Shown: one piece after another, positions 1-10,069 of the stretch
Position numbering within the stretch: the first letter of the stretch is position 1
How the letters are laid out: each line of letters starts with the position of its first letter
Assembly (NCBI RefSeq): GCF_009193295.2
Contig: NZ_CP059973.1
Coordinates: forward strand, 5,208,001 to 5,272,000
DNA: 64,000 nt
Origin: Bacteroides luhongzhouii
GTDB lineage: Bacteria > Bacteroidota > Bacteroidia > Bacteroidales > Bacteroidaceae
Direction: 5' to 3'
Translations under genes and position numbers: made by a program
The notes under the pieces: model-generated
The model's database searches: none
What the model saw: the letters and a program-made list of their open reading frames with translations, nothing else
Told to the model about the DNA's origin: nothing

Positions 1-2480
1 CCAGAAGCATCTTTATAATAAAAATCTGTTGCCTTTTCAAAGCGCCCAATCACTTTATAACCATAAAACTGCCCGATAGGGTTTCCTACTGATGTACGAG
101 TCAGTACTGTTATCGTTTCACCAGTCTGATTACTTTTATCTATCAAACTGGTCGCTGTATCCAGTGATTTCACTTTATTACGATTCATTGAGAATACTAC
201 ATTACTCCTCCATTGGAATCCGCCTTTGTCGATATTCACAGTATTTAAAGTCAATTCAATTCCTTTATTTTCCAAAGAGCCTACATTCTTCCAAGGCGCG
301 GAAGTGGATCCCTGACCGGAAGTTCCGACATAAGCAGGCAGAGGCACTTGTAACAACAAGTCATTAGTCTTCTTGTAATAAATATCAGCGATCAATTCTA
401 TTCTGTTCTGGAAAAGATTAATATCAAGTCCGAGATTACTTGAATAAGTTGACTCCCACTTCAATTCAGGATTAGGAGTATTACCAGCCAGTAATCCAGT
501 TCCCCAAACAGTAGCTACGGATGAATAAATAGCTTTGTAAGCATTATTGGGCACATTCTGATTACCTACAACACCCCATCCTAAACGGAGTTTTAGATTA
601 TTAATAATATTGTTGTCCTTCAAAAATGATTCATTGGAGACTTTCCATGCCAACGCTGCTGACGGAAACCATCCCCAACGATTATCTTTGTAAAATTTGG
701 AAGAACCATCACGACGAAGAGTAAAGGTAAGCAGATATTTGTCATCATACGAATAGAACAAACGACCGAAGTAAGACAAAATTGAACTTTCTCCGCTATT
801 ACCGTTATTCTTAGCCGTTGCAGCATCACCTAATGTCAAGTCAGTTGCTGCATTAGATAAATATCCCATACGACTTCCCATCAGATATTCCCATTTACTT
901 TCCTGCATTTCCTGACCAATCATCGCATTCACATTGTGTACGCCAAAAGTCTTCATATAATTTACAATATTTCTCCAACTCCAGAATTTATTATATGACT
1001 TGGAGAAAGTACCCTGACGATCTGTATTTTCAATCGCGCCAAAAGTATATGAAGGATCAAATTTATACGTATTAGTCACACCATAATCAAAAGACAATTC
1101 TGTTTTAAATGTCAGTCCGTCAATGATAGTAGCTTCAGCGTAGGTATTTGCACGGATACCCATTTTCTCATTACGGTTATCCTTTATCATGGCAAGCCCT
1201 ACCGGATTGGTCTGTACCCACTCGTCTGTATCCGGTCCGTCGAATGTGCCTTCCGCATTACGAACAGCAACACTCGGACTCTGTAACAAAGCAGTTCTAA
1301 TCAACGACTCATCAGACACTGTCAACTTCTGACGAGAATTACTAAATGCGAAATTAATACCCATTTTCAGATACGTTTTCACTTGTGCATCAAAACTCCC
1401 CCGTAAGTTCAGACGTCTGAAACCCGAACCGATGGCAATACCGTCCTGATTGAGATAACCTGCTCCTAAAGCATAGTTACTTTTATCGGTTCCTCCGGTA
1501 ACAGAAAGGTTATGACTGGTCATCATGGCTTTAGAAAACATTTCATCCTGCCAATCTGTACCATCACCCAATAAATCCGGACGAATAAAATTATTATCTT
1601 TGTTTACAATTCCCCAATCGTTTCCTGAATAGTCTTTGCCAGAACGAACATTCTTATGTTCTGCATATTCACGCAGATTCAGCATATCCAGTTTTTTGGG
1701 CATTTCCTGCCAACCTATATACCCGTCATATGTTATTTGCGCCTCGCCTTTTTGCCCACGCTTGGTAGTAATCATAATTACACCGTTTGCAGCTCGCGCA
1801 CCATAGATAGCAGTAGCAGAAGCATCCTTTAAAACGTCCATAGAAACAATATCGGAAGGGTTAATAGATGCCAGGGCATTATCACTTCCCGAGCCTGTAG
1901 AGCCATCAATGATAACGCCATCAATGACAAAGATAGGCTCATTGGAGGCATTCAACGAATTGATACCACGAATACGTATAGAAGAACTACCTCCGGGCAT
2001 ACCACTATTGGCTTGTACCTGCACACCGGCAGCACGTCCTTGTAGTACCTGGTCAATGGAAGTCACTACAGACTTTTTAATGGCTTCATCATTGACCGAT
2101 ACTACGGAACCAGTCAGGTCACTACGTTTCATCTGACCGTATCCAACTACAACTACTTCATCTAATGCTTTTGCATCCTCTTTTAAAATAACATCAAACT
2201 GTTTTTTCCCAGCTACAGGAATTGTTTGTGTCTGATAACCAATAAAAGAAATCTTCAGGCTACCTTTAGCTGATATATTCAACTTAAAGTTACCATCCAA
2301 ATCGGTAACTATACCATTGGTAGTACCAGCTTCTACTACACTAGCTCCGATAATCGGTTCGCCCGATGCATCTTTGACCACTCCCGTCACGGCAACAGTC
2401 TGTGCCAATCCCCATATAGGGAAGAGGCAGAAAAGAATAATAAGACCTAACGGTCGGAAATAATGATTTGTGCTTTCCAT
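1..2480 (-). CDS. SusC/RagA-like TonB-dependent outer-membrane receptor, 3' end outside window
   Basis: Seen: the minus-strand frame is open from an ATG at 2478-2480 to the window edge, about 826 residues without a stop. It begins with a signal peptide ending in GLAQ. A carboxypeptidase-regulatory-like beta domain follows (GVVKDASGEPIIGASV), then the SusC hallmark ALDEVVVVGYG, a plug domain (IRIRGINSLN, VIDGVIIDG, DVLKDASATAIYGARAANGV) and barrel strands. Known: SusC proteins form an outer-membrane barrel capped by a SusD lipoprotein and import glycans or peptides using TonB energy. SusC proteins are about 1000 residues long, so roughly 200 are missing here. Inference: the divergent hybrid two-component regulator probably controls it, and a susD should follow to the left. 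The substrate cannot be deduced. Confidence 0.95.
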   Translation of the reverse strand, partial: MESTNHYFRPLGLIILFCLFPIWGLAQTVAVTGVVKDASGEPIIGASVVEAGTTNGIVTDLDGNFKLNISAKGSLKISFIGYQTQTIPVAGKKQFDVILKEDAKALDEVVVVGYGQMKRSDLTGSVVSVNDEAIKKSVVTSIDQVLQGRAAGVQVQANSGMPGGSSSIRIRGINSLNASNEPIFVIDGVIIDGSTGSGSDNALASINPSDIVSMDVLKDASATAIYGARAANGVIMITTKRGQKGEAQITYDGYIGWQEMPKKLDMLNLREYAEHKNVRSGKDYSGNDWGIVNKDNNFIRPDLLGDGTDWQDEMFSKAMMTSHNLSVTGGTDKSNYALGAGYLNQDGIAIGSGFRRLNLRGSFDAQVKTYLKMGINFAFSNSRQKLTVSDESLIRTALLQSPSVAVRNAEGTFDGPDTDEWVQTNPVGLAMIKDNRNEKMGIRANTYAEATIIDGLTFKTELSFDYGVTNTYKFDPSYTFGAIENTDRQGTFSKSYNKFWSWRNIVNYMKTFGVHNVNAMIGQEMQESKWEYLMGSRMGYLSNAATDLTLGDAATAKNNGNSGESSILSYFGRLFYSYDDKYLLTFTLRRDGSSKFYKDNRWGWFPSAALAWKVSNESFLKDNNIINNLKLRLGWGVVGNQNVPNNAYKAIYSSVATVWGTGLLAGNTPNPELKWESTYSSNLGLDINLFQNRIELIADIYYKKTNDLLLQVPLPAYVGTSGQGSTSAPWKNVGSLENKGIELTLNTVNIDKGGFQWRSNVVFSMNRNKVKSLDTATSLIDKSNQTGETITVLTRTSVGNPIGQFYGYKVIGRFEKATDFYYKDAS

Positions 2481-2627
2481 AAAATCATTTTTTAAATTAA
2501 TAATGATAGTGGTTAATCCAAGTTTTAGGTTTCTCTCTCTTATATAATAAGGAATAGAAAAAAGATTCATGTTTTCATACGCAGTTATTATTTTAAGGTG
2601 TCCAACAATTCTTTTTTTTGACTAATA

Positions 2628-2635
2628 CAAATTTA
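2628..2635 (-). promoter_or_regulatory. -7 promoter box for the SusC-like gene
   Basis: Read on the minus strand the sequence is TAAATTTG, matching the Bacteroides -7 consensus TAnnTTTG. It would give a leader of about 140 nt before the ATG at 2480. No TTTG at the preferred 19-21 bp spacing was seen, which suits an activator-dependent promoter. Confidence 0.5.
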
Positions 2636-2688
2636 TGGATAATATATCAAGCAAAGGTGGAGATTTTGTTTCAAGCAATTGACAGGCG

Positions 2689-2798
2689 GTTACATGCATT
2701 TGCATGTACGTTACAGGCTATTGCACACTCGTTACATACCCTTTCCAGAAGCTCTTTAGAAGGGGGGTATGCGTAACATCAGTAAAAGGAAAAGTAAC
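2689..2798. promoter_or_regulatory. 21-bp-spaced GTTACA repeats, candidate operator of the hybrid regulator
   Basis: Seen: GTTACA starts at 2689, 2710 and 2731, exactly 21 bp apart, with a shared downstream pattern of C and TT. The inverted form GTAAC starts at 2773 and 2794, again 21 bp apart and in phase with the first set (2731 to 2773 is 42 bp). An arm pair TACATGCA/TGCATGTA lies over the first repeat. Known: AraC-family domains at the C-terminus of hybrid two-component regulators bind direct repeats at about two-turn spacing. Inference: these are binding sites of the adjacent regulator serving the SusC-like gene and perhaps its own. Confidence 0.55.
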
Positions 2799-2828
2799 AA
2801 AGCTAATACTCTTTTTAATTTAATATAT

Positions 2829-2836
2829 TATCTTTG
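2829..2836 (+). promoter_or_regulatory. -7 promoter box of the hybrid two-component regulator
   Basis: The sequence is TATCTTTG, a perfect TAnnTTTG match. Transcription should start near 2843, so a TTG at 2834 and an ATG at 2840 are in or before the promoter and cannot be the translation start. This moves the start to 2870 or 2876. Confidence 0.7.
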
Positions 2837-2869
2837 TCTATGCAAAAAGCGGAAATAACCCTTGCTTAT

Positions 2870-5800
2870 ATGAATATGAAGGCACAAATCTTACTCCTTT
2901 TTTCTATATACTGCTTCCTGATAGGAGGTACTCCTGTAATGAAAGCACAAACCGGCAGATTCTATTCAACCGACAAAGAACTTTCCAACAGTTTAATTAA
3001 TGCTGTGTATCAGGACAGGAAAGGTTTTATTTGGATAGCTACTGAAAACGGACTCAATAAATTCGATGGAACACGTTTCTCTATTTATCGACATAATGCC
3101 ATAGATAGCACTAGCCTGAAAAACAACTATGTACGAACATTATTCGAAGATAGCCGCGGTAATTTTTGGATCGGTTGCATTAATGGGCTACAACGATATG
3201 ACCGTGCCACTGATAGTTTTCATGAATTATTTATCCCTCGAAAAGATGGACGAAAGAACCCACATATAACTTCCATTATTGAACGGCGGAACGGAGATCT
3301 TTGGATAGCGACTTCCGGACAAGGGGCCATATCACTGAAGAAAGACAGTCACCCCACTTCTTTCCATATCGAAACCGAACTGACAGAACGAATGGGGAGT
3401 AACTACCTGAACGTAATATTTGAAGATTCCCGGCAGAATTTATGGATTGCTACTGAAGAAAAAGGACTTTACCGTTACTCACCGGAAAGTAAAGAGCTTA
3501 AAAGTTACAAAGCTCCTCATAATATAATAGGTGATGATGTTTCTGCCATTTGTGAAGACACTCACGGGCAAATCTTTGTAGGAACTCTAACCAAAGGGCT
3601 TTTCAAATTATCGGCCAGGCAGGAAGGAGATTTCGAACCGGTTCCCTATCAAAACCGTATGAACCTGAATATCCGGACTCTTATCCTTGACACCCGGGGA
3701 AAACTATTTATAGGAACGGATGGTGAAGGAGTAAAAGAATACCAGCCTCAACAAAATACTATTGTGGACAGCGAAATTAATGCCGGTCCCTTTGATTTTT
3801 CCAAATCCAAAGTTCATTCATTAATCGAAGATAAAGATCATAACTTATGGTTGGGTATCTTCCAGAAGGGTTTGATACTGGTGCCCGGCATTTCAAACAA
3901 GTTCGATTACTATGGCTATAAATCGATACATAACAATACCATCGGCTCCAGTTGTGTCATGGCCATTCATACAGATGAACAAGCGACAATCTGGATAGGC
4001 ACAGATAATGACGGGTTGTATGCTATAAACGAGCAGGGAAAACAATTGCGTCACTACACCCATCAGGCAGGTAACATCCATTCAGTCCCCGGAACAATTC
4101 TATGTCTTTATGAAGACTCTAACCGGGAACTTTGGCTCGGATCTTACTTCGATGGCTTAGCCCGGATGAATAAGCAAACCGGAGTATGTCAGGATGCCAC
4201 CTCACTTTTACAAGGTAATCTTAGCGCAGGCAAACCGAAGGTTTCCTGCATCATTGAAGATAAAGATAAGAATCTGTGGGTAGGGACCTATGGTTCCGGA
4301 TTGTACAAAATAAATCTGCCAACGCAACATGTCACCTATTACGAGTCTACCCGCAATGAAAACGACGACTGGAGTATCAATCGTCTTCCAAACGATTGGA
4401 TTAGTTGTCTGCTCGAAGACAAAGAAGGAATGATATGGATAGGTAATTACAAGGGACTGGCAGTACTCAATCCTCAAACGGACAATTTTATCAATTATAA
4501 AAAGCAAAACAATCTCCTCCCCGGATATGTAGTTTACAGTTTATTAGAAAGTACCAACGGAGATATTTGGGCCGGAACATCGGAAGGGCTGGTCTGCCTG
4601 AATAAAGACAAATTAGTACCTGTGCTTTTCACTACTGCCGACGGTCTCCCCAGTGATATTATTTGTGGTTTGGCCGAAGATGAGGAAAAGAACATCTGGA
4701 TCAGTACCCACCAAGGTATCTCTAAACTGACCCCTCAAGAAAAGAAGTTTATTAACTACTATGCTGGTGACGGTTTACAAGGTAATGAGTTTACCCGCAC
4801 CGCTGTATTTAAAGATAAACGCGGCAAAATATTCTTTGGAGGTACCAATGGAGTGACTGCCTTCCACCCCCAAGATATCACTGAAATTAAAAAAGAAATG
4901 AATGTATTGATTACCGGCTTCTACATTGGTAACCGCCCAGTGAAGAAAGGTGATAAATCCGGTAATAATATTATCACAGATGCTGCAGTTATGGATACAG
5001 AACAATTTACATTGGCATATAATGAAAATACATTCAGCATTGATTTCTCCGTATTAGAATTCAGCAATCCGGAACGGATCAGTTATCAATATAAAATAAA
5101 GGAATTAGGAGACGAATGGATCAGTACACAACCGGGAACAAACCGGGTGACCTATAGTAGCCTGAAACCAGGGAAATACACCTTTTCCGTACAGGCACGT
5201 GACCATAATAATTTCTCTAATATCCGCACAGTTACTATCGTCATCACCCCACCTTGGTATCAAACCTGGTGGGCTAAAGTGTTCTGGGGATGTCTTGGAG
5301 TATTATTGATCTATGCCCTCACTATGTACATCCTGTCACGCATCCGCCACCGGCAAGAAGTGATGCGACAAAAACACATGGAACAGATCAATGAAGCTAA
5401 ATTACAATTCTTCATTAATATCTCACACGAGATACGTACTCCGATGACTCTCATCATCAGTCCATTGGAAAAGCTATTGGCCGAACATTCCGATAAACAA
5501 TCGGTTTATCTCATGATTTACCGGAATGCCCAACGTATTCTACGCCTTATCAACCAATTGATGGATATACGAAAGTTGGATAAAGGGCAGATGCATCTTA
5601 AATTCCGGGAAACAGATATCGTAGGATTTATCAATGATTTGATGCAGACCTTCAACTATCAAGCTCAAAAAAAGAATATCACATTTACTTTCGAGAAAAA
5701 GCTGAAAGATACCCGTTCTCTAAAAGTCTGGATTGATTTAAACAACTTTGACAAAGTATTAATGAATGTTCTTTCCAACGCTTTCAAATATACACGTGAA

Positions 5801-7018
5801 GGAGGGAATATCGAGGTATTATTAAAAACAGGTCATAATGATACTTACCGGGGTGCTTTAAAAGATTACTTCGAAATTGACATTACCGATAACGGAATTG
5901 GTATCGATAAAGACAAGATAGAACAAATATTCGAGCGTTTCTATCAGATTAACAACGATATGACGCAGTCGAATTTCGGTACAGGAATCGGATTACATCT
6001 TTCGCGGTCATTAGTAGAGCTACACCATGGTATCATTAAGGCAGAAAACCGGGAGGACGGACAAGGAACCCGTTTCATCATCCGTCTGCCACTAGGTAGT
6101 AATCACCTGAAAGCAGATGAACTGGAGAATCCGGAAGAAACCGGAAGCGAACTGACCATCTCTCAACTTCCCAAAGACTCTTTATATGAAACAGAAGAAG
6201 AGGAAACAAAAGCTAACGAATATAGAAAACCAAAAGCCAAAACGCGCTATCGTGTCTTAATAGTGGAAGATGATGACGAAATACGTCGCTACATACGCAG
6301 CGAACTGGATACTGATTTCCGCATCAGTGAGTGTACGAATGGTAAGGAAGGATTGGAAAACATCTTAAAGGAGAAGCCGGATTTGGTAATCAGTGATGTC
6401 ATGATGCCGGAAATGGACGGAATTACCCTTTGCCGAAAAATGAAACAAAACATCAACGTAAACCATATACCTATTATATTATTAACCGCCAAATCAAAAG
6501 CCGAAGACCAGATTGAAGGATTGGAAATCGGAGCAGATGCGTATGTCATAAAACCTTTCAATACCGAACTTCTACGCACGACTATCAGCAACCTGATAGC
6601 TAACAGGGAAAGATTACGTAGCAAACTCGTCGGTGAAAAACAAGTAGAAGAGAAAATTGTAAAAATAGAAATGAAATCCAACGATGAAATACTGATGAAT
6701 AAAGTGATGAAAACCATCAACGATCATCTTGCTGATCCTGCCCTTAATGTAGAGATGTTGGCATCCAATGTTGGTATGAGTCGCGTACATATGCACCGTA
6801 AATTAAAAGAATTGACAAATCAGTCTGCACGTGACTTTATTCGTTCCATCAGACTGAAACAGGCAGCCAATCTGCTGCGTGAAAAAAACTTGAGTATCTC
6901 GGAAGTCGCATATGCCACAGGTTTTTCCAACCTCTCTCATTTCTCCAATACATTCCGGGACTTTTACGGAATCTCACCTACAGAATATAAAGAACAACCG
7001 GACGTTCCGCAAGAGTGA
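2870..7018 (+). CDS. Hybrid two-component system regulator (HTCS)
   Basis: Role: one-protein signal transduction for a polysaccharide-utilisation locus. A periplasmic sensor drives an inner-membrane histidine kinase fused to a response regulator and an AraC-type DNA-binding domain. Seen in order: a signal sequence; many two-component propeller repeats (motifs such as IWIATENGLNKF and NLWVGTYGSGL, nt 3000-4900); a Y_Y_Y-like domain (about 5000-5250); a membrane segment near 5270-5330; an H-box FFINISHEIRTP near 5410-5440; kinase boxes NVLSNAFKYT, DNGIGI and GTGIGL; a receiver domain with VLIVEDDD and phosphoacceptor SDVMMPEMDG near 6390; and a C-terminal AraC helix-turn-helix ending ISPTEYKE. 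Start chosen after the TATCTTTG box; 2876 is also possible. Its neighbour is the divergent SusC-like gene. The last base is 3 bp from the convergent pullulanase stop. Confidence 0.96.
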   Translation: MNMKAQILLLFSIYCFLIGGTPVMKAQTGRFYSTDKELSNSLINAVYQDRKGFIWIATENGLNKFDGTRFSIYRHNAIDSTSLKNNYVRTLFEDSRGNFWIGCINGLQRYDRATDSFHELFIPRKDGRKNPHITSIIERRNGDLWIATSGQGAISLKKDSHPTSFHIETELTERMGSNYLNVIFEDSRQNLWIATEEKGLYRYSPESKELKSYKAPHNIIGDDVSAICEDTHGQIFVGTLTKGLFKLSARQEGDFEPVPYQNRMNLNIRTLILDTRGKLFIGTDGEGVKEYQPQQNTIVDSEINAGPFDFSKSKVHSLIEDKDHNLWLGIFQKGLILVPGISNKFDYYGYKSIHNNTIGSSCVMAIHTDEQATIWIGTDNDGLYAINEQGKQLRHYTHQAGNIHSVPGTILCLYEDSNRELWLGSYFDGLARMNKQTGVCQDATSLLQGNLSAGKPKVSCIIEDKDKNLWVGTYGSGLYKINLPTQHVTYYESTRNENDDWSINRLPNDWISCLLEDKEGMIWIGNYKGLAVLNPQTDNFINYKKQNNLLPGYVVYSLLESTNGDIWAGTSEGLVCLNKDKLVPVLFTTADGLPSDIICGLAEDEEKNIWISTHQGISKLTPQEKKFINYYAGDGLQGNEFTRTAVFKDKRGKIFFGGTNGVTAFHPQDITEIKKEMNVLITGFYIGNRPVKKGDKSGNNIITDAAVMDTEQFTLAYNENTFSIDFSVLEFSNPERISYQYKIKELGDEWISTQPGTNRVTYSSLKPGKYTFSVQARDHNNFSNIRTVTIVITPPWYQTWWAKVFWGCLGVLLIYALTMYILSRIRHRQEVMRQKHMEQINEAKLQFFINISHEIRTPMTLIISPLEKLLAEHSDKQSVYLMIYRNAQRILRLINQLMDIRKLDKGQMHLKFRETDIVGFINDLMQTFNYQAQKKNITFTFEKKLKDTRSLKVWIDLNNFDKVLMNVLSNAFKYTREGGNIEVLLKTGHNDTYRGALKDYFEIDITDNGIGIDKDKIEQIFERFYQINNDMTQSNFGTGIGLHLSRSLVELHHGIIKAENREDGQGTRFIIRLPLGSNHLKADELENPEETGSELTISQLPKDSLYETEEEETKANEYRKPKAKTRYRVLIVEDDDEIRRYIRSELDTDFRISECTNGKEGLENILKEKPDLVISDVMMPEMDGITLCRKMKQNINVNHIPIILLTAKSKAEDQIEGLEIGADAYVIKPFNTELLRTTISNLIANRERLRSKLVGEKQVEEKIVKIEMKSNDEILMNKVMKTINDHLADPALNVEMLASNVGMSRVHMHRKLKELTNQSARDFIRSIRLKQAANLLREKNLSISEVAYATGFSNLSHFSNTFRDFYGISPTEYKEQPDVPQE

Positions 7019-7021
7019 AAT

Positions 7022-9028
7022 TTACTTGTACATAATCAACGCAGACTGACCAGGAATAATCACCTCCGGTCCGGTTTGCGTACCCAATCCACGCACATCT
7101 ATCACTCCGTCTTTGCATACTACCGTATATTTGCCAACAGGAACTTCCAGTCGTGCAGGAGTCGTACGGGAATTAAAGGCTACGATAATATCTTCCCAGC
7201 TATCTCCATTCGCACGCTCTTTGAGTCGGAACGCAATCAGGTTTTGTCCTTCAACCGGAAGGAACTCCAGATGTTTCCGGACCATTTCTGCATTTCCCAT
7301 ACGGAAAGCCGGATGAGATTTACGAAGCTCAATGAGCCGTTTATAGTATGTAAAAACATCTCCGTTCGTCGTTTTGCGTCTCCAATCAATGGCATTGATG
7401 GCATCCGGACTTTTATAACTGTTGTCTATCCCTTGTTTATCACGCATCACTTCTTCACCTGCATAGATAAAAGGAATTCCCTGTGAAGTAAAGACTATCG
7501 TTTGTGCCAATTTATCAAGTCGAACCAACTGTTCAGGAGTAGCTCCCGGCATACTTGCCTTCAATCGATCCACCAGACACAAACCATCATGGCAGGAAAC
7601 ATAACTAATCATCTGGGTAGGCTGTTCCGCCCACGGTTTCTGACTATAATTTACGGAATCACAGCGTACTTGCGGGTGCTTGATAGCTCCAACAATTCCG
7701 AATTTTACACTCATTTCTCCCCCCGGAACCCCGGCAAGAAAAGCCCCTTCCTCCTTTTTCCATACAGGGCCGCAAAGCCCGTCACGCAATTCATCCGAGA
7801 AAACAGCAATTCCGGGCATATGGGAAATATTTCCTTTCATCGCCAATGAATCTGCCGGATATTGAGGAGCTTCGGCCGCCCAACCTTCTCCATAGATACA
7901 AATAGTAGGATCGACTTTATTGACTGCTTTTCGAATCTCGTTCATTGTTTCAATATCATGCACTCCCATCAAGTCAAAACGGAAGCCGTCAATATGATAT
8001 TCTTTTATCCAATATAGAACGGACTCTATCATGAACTTACGCATCATAGGTCGTTCACTAGCCGTTTCATTGCCACATCCTGAACCATTTGCCAATGTGC
8101 CGTCTTCTTTCTGACGGTAAAAATAGCCGGGAACGGTACGCTCAAAGTTACTTTCAAGCGTATTGAAAGTGTGATTGTAAACCACATCCATTATTACCCT
8201 AATTCCGGCTCTATGCAGTGCTTGTACCATCTGCTTGAACTCTTTCACACGAGTGGCAGGCTGATAAGGATCAGTTGAATAAGAACCATCCGGCACATTG
8301 TAATTCGCTGGATCATATCCCCAATTATAGTGGTTTTCATCTAATTTTGTTTCGTCGATAGAGGCATAATCAGAGGAAGGAAGAAGATGCACGTGTGTCA
8401 CTCCGAGTTCTATCAGATGATCGATACCTGTTGGTTGATTGCCAGAATTCACCGTCCCATGTTCAGTCAGTGCAAGGTATTTGCCTTTATTCTTTATTCC
8501 CGAAGTAGAATCGACAGAGAAGTCACGATGATGCATCTCATAGATAATCATATCAGCAGGAGATTTCAGAGAAGGACGTCGGTCACTCTCCCACCCCTCC
8601 GGATTGGTAGTCTTCCAGTCGATGATAGCAGCACGCTTCCCGTTCACTCCTACAGCGTGAGCATTGATTCCCGGAGTATCCCCTTGCCATTTATCGTTGA
8701 TTTTTACATTGAAAGCATAAAATTTGCCGAGCAGGTCTTTATCTACTGTAGTCACCCAGGTTCCATCCTCTCCGGGTTCCATCTTCACCGTTTCGTAGGC
8801 ATGCCCACCCTCACCCGCATCATAAAGCATAAGGCGCACTTCTTCTGCTGTTGGTGACCAAAGGAAGAATTTGGTTGCCGACGGCGTATATTCCATTTCT
8901 GTAAGGCTTCCCGTACGAATCGGATATAATTCAAAAGAAGTATACTCCTTTTTCGCAGGAGAACAACTCATCACTGTTGTCACTGTAGTCACACCTAATA
9001 TTGCTAAATAATTATTTCCCATCTTCAT
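7022..9028 (-). CDS. pulA: Type I pullulanase (GH13) lipoprotein
   Basis: Role: hydrolyses alpha-1,6 branches in pullulan, glycogen or limit dextrins. Seen: a lipoprotein signal with lipobox MSC (Cys22), then an N-terminal beta-sandwich like a CBM48 (about residues 35-135). The pullulanase signature YNWGYDP is at 234-240. GH13 regions follow: DVVYNHT (281-287), GFRFDLMG with nucleophile Asp352, GEGW with acid/base Glu381, and SCHD with Asp481. A C-terminal beta domain closes it. Length (668) fits type I pullulanases of Bacteroides. It is 58 bp downstream of ruvC on the same strand and may be read with it. An Ala-Lys-rich stretch after Cys22 lacks the acidic surface-export signal, so the periplasmic face is more likely; that is inference. 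Confidence 0.93.
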   Translation of the reverse strand: MKMGNNYLAILGVTTVTTVMSCSPAKKEYTSFELYPIRTGSLTEMEYTPSATKFFLWSPTAEEVRLMLYDAGEGGHAYETVKMEPGEDGTWVTTVDKDLLGKFYAFNVKINDKWQGDTPGINAHAVGVNGKRAAIIDWKTTNPEGWESDRRPSLKSPADMIIYEMHHRDFSVDSTSGIKNKGKYLALTEHGTVNSGNQPTGIDHLIELGVTHVHLLPSSDYASIDETKLDENHYNWGYDPANYNVPDGSYSTDPYQPATRVKEFKQMVQALHRAGIRVIMDVVYNHTFNTLESNFERTVPGYFYRQKEDGTLANGSGCGNETASERPMMRKFMIESVLYWIKEYHIDGFRFDLMGVHDIETMNEIRKAVNKVDPTICIYGEGWAAEAPQYPADSLAMKGNISHMPGIAVFSDELRDGLCGPVWKKEEGAFLAGVPGGEMSVKFGIVGAIKHPQVRCDSVNYSQKPWAEQPTQMISYVSCHDGLCLVDRLKASMPGATPEQLVRLDKLAQTIVFTSQGIPFIYAGEEVMRDKQGIDNSYKSPDAINAIDWRRKTTNGDVFTYYKRLIELRKSHPAFRMGNAEMVRKHLEFLPVEGQNLIAFRLKERANGDSWEDIIVAFNSRTTPARLEVPVGKYTVVCKDGVIDVRGLGTQTGPEVIIPGQSALIMYK

Positions 9029-9086
9029 CTCAGACCTCCCCTGTGATACTTCACCTTATATCTATAACCCCTTATAATCAAATGCT

Positions 9087-9653
9087 TTATTTCACTTTAT
9101 CCGGATTCTTCGCAATAAAATCCTTCCAACTACTATACCCTTTCTCCATTGTCGGTCGCCCCATTTGCAGGAAATGACAATAGGCTGCTGCCAAGCCATC
9201 CGTTGCATCCAGAAAGGTAGGCATATCTTCTTTTGAAAACCGGAGCATCCGCTGCAACATATCCGCAACTTGTTCCTTTGATGCCTGCCCATTTCCGGTG
9301 ATAGCCATTTTTATCTTCAAAGGGGCATACTCGGTGATTGGAATGTCGCGGCTCAAAGCTACTGCCATTGCTACCCCTTGTGCACGACCTAACTTCAACA
9401 TCGATTGCACATTTTTACCGAAGAAAGGTGCTTCAATAGCCAACTCATCCGGTAGATAACTTTCAATAATACTCAATACCCGTTCATGGATATGACGAAG
9501 TTTCAGATAGTGATTGGCAAATTTACGCAAGTCGATAATCCCCATCGCAATCATTTCGGGTTTGGTTCCTCTCACCCTTAAAACCCCATATCCCATGATT
9601 GTCGTACCGGGGTCAATCCCCAGGATTATCTTTTCTTTTACCGGTTGAATCAC
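9087..9653 (-). CDS. ruvC: Crossover junction endodeoxyribonuclease RuvC
   Basis: Role: resolves Holliday junctions in homologous recombination together with RuvAB. Seen: an RNase-H-like fold with first catalytic Asp14 in GIDPGT, Glu74 in [10 protein letters not shown], and the C-terminal acidic pair in DATDG (149-152) followed by AAAYCH. Length 188 is normal for the family. Its ATG overlaps the stop of the upstream DUF4286 gene by 4 bp, which suggests translational coupling. It is transcribed from the promoter at 9982-9989. Confidence 0.97.
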   Translation of the reverse strand: MIQPVKEKIILGIDPGTTIMGYGVLRVRGTKPEMIAMGIIDLRKFANHYLKLRHIHERVLSIIESYLPDELAIEAPFFGKNVQSMLKLGRAQGVAMAVALSRDIPITEYAPLKIKMAITGNGQASKEQVADMLQRMLRFSKEDMPTFLDATDGLAAAYCHFLQMGRPTMEKGYSSWKDFIAKNPDKVK

Positions 9654-9952
9654 TCTATCACCTCCATCAAGGTCGGAAATCCGACCACTTTATCTTTAAA
9701 TATTTTTGCCAGTTCGTCATTCAGTCGCACCCCCTGTTCCAAATGCCAGCGATGCAATAATCCACTGCTTTCTACCTCCCATTGCAAAGAATACGCACTT
9801 CCTTCTTCCCGATGACTCAATATCCGGCAAATGCGGGGTGCCTTCAACGCACCGTGTTTCTGTACTTCAGGGATGTAACTCTCTTTTATCCAAATCAGAA
9901 AATTGTCGTGAACGTCATCGTCCACTTGAAAAGTTGTATTATAAATCAGCAT
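9650..9952 (-). CDS. DUF4286 family protein
   Basis: A 100-residue soluble protein starting [11 protein letters not shown] and ending [11 protein letters not shown] recognise this as the small DUF4286 family that sits upstream of ruvC in Bacteroidetes. The fold looks like a ferredoxin-like dimer (beta-alpha-beta pattern with HWHLEQG-type segment), but no catalytic residues are evident and no function is known. First gene of the operon with ruvC; the overlap is 4 bp. Confidence 0.85.
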   Translation of the reverse strand: MLIYNTTFQVDDDVHDNFLIWIKESYIPEVQKHGALKAPRICRILSHREEGSAYSLQWEVESSGLLHRWHLEQGVRLNDELAKIFKDKVVGFPTLMEVIE

Positions 9953-9981
9953 ATCTTAAATTTCAAACTAATTATTTACCG

Positions 9982-9989
9982 CAAACATA
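9982..9989 (-). promoter_or_regulatory. -7 box for the DUF4286-ruvC operon
   Basis: Minus-strand sequence TATGTTTG fits TAnnTTTG and lies 30 bp before the ATG at 9952. It is back-to-back with the tRNA promoter. Confidence 0.55.
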
Positions 9990-10012
9990 GCAATTATTTC
10001 AGAATATTGCAT

Positions 10013-10020
10013 TATATTTG
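10013..10020 (+). promoter_or_regulatory. -7 box of the tRNA-Ala gene
   Basis: TATATTTG matches TAnnTTTG and stands 50 bp before the mature tRNA 5' end. This is host sequence, so the composite tRNA keeps the host promoter after integration. Confidence 0.55.
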
Positions 10021-10069
10021 CGCCAACAAAAAGGATTCGTTTACAAACGTTATCATATAAGACAAAAAA

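Noticed and set aside
7022..9028. Pullulanase as part of the HTCS/SusC polysaccharide locus at the left edge
   Set aside because: It is convergent to the HTCS gene and follows ruvC on its own strand, so operon logic links it to housekeeping genes rather than to that locus.
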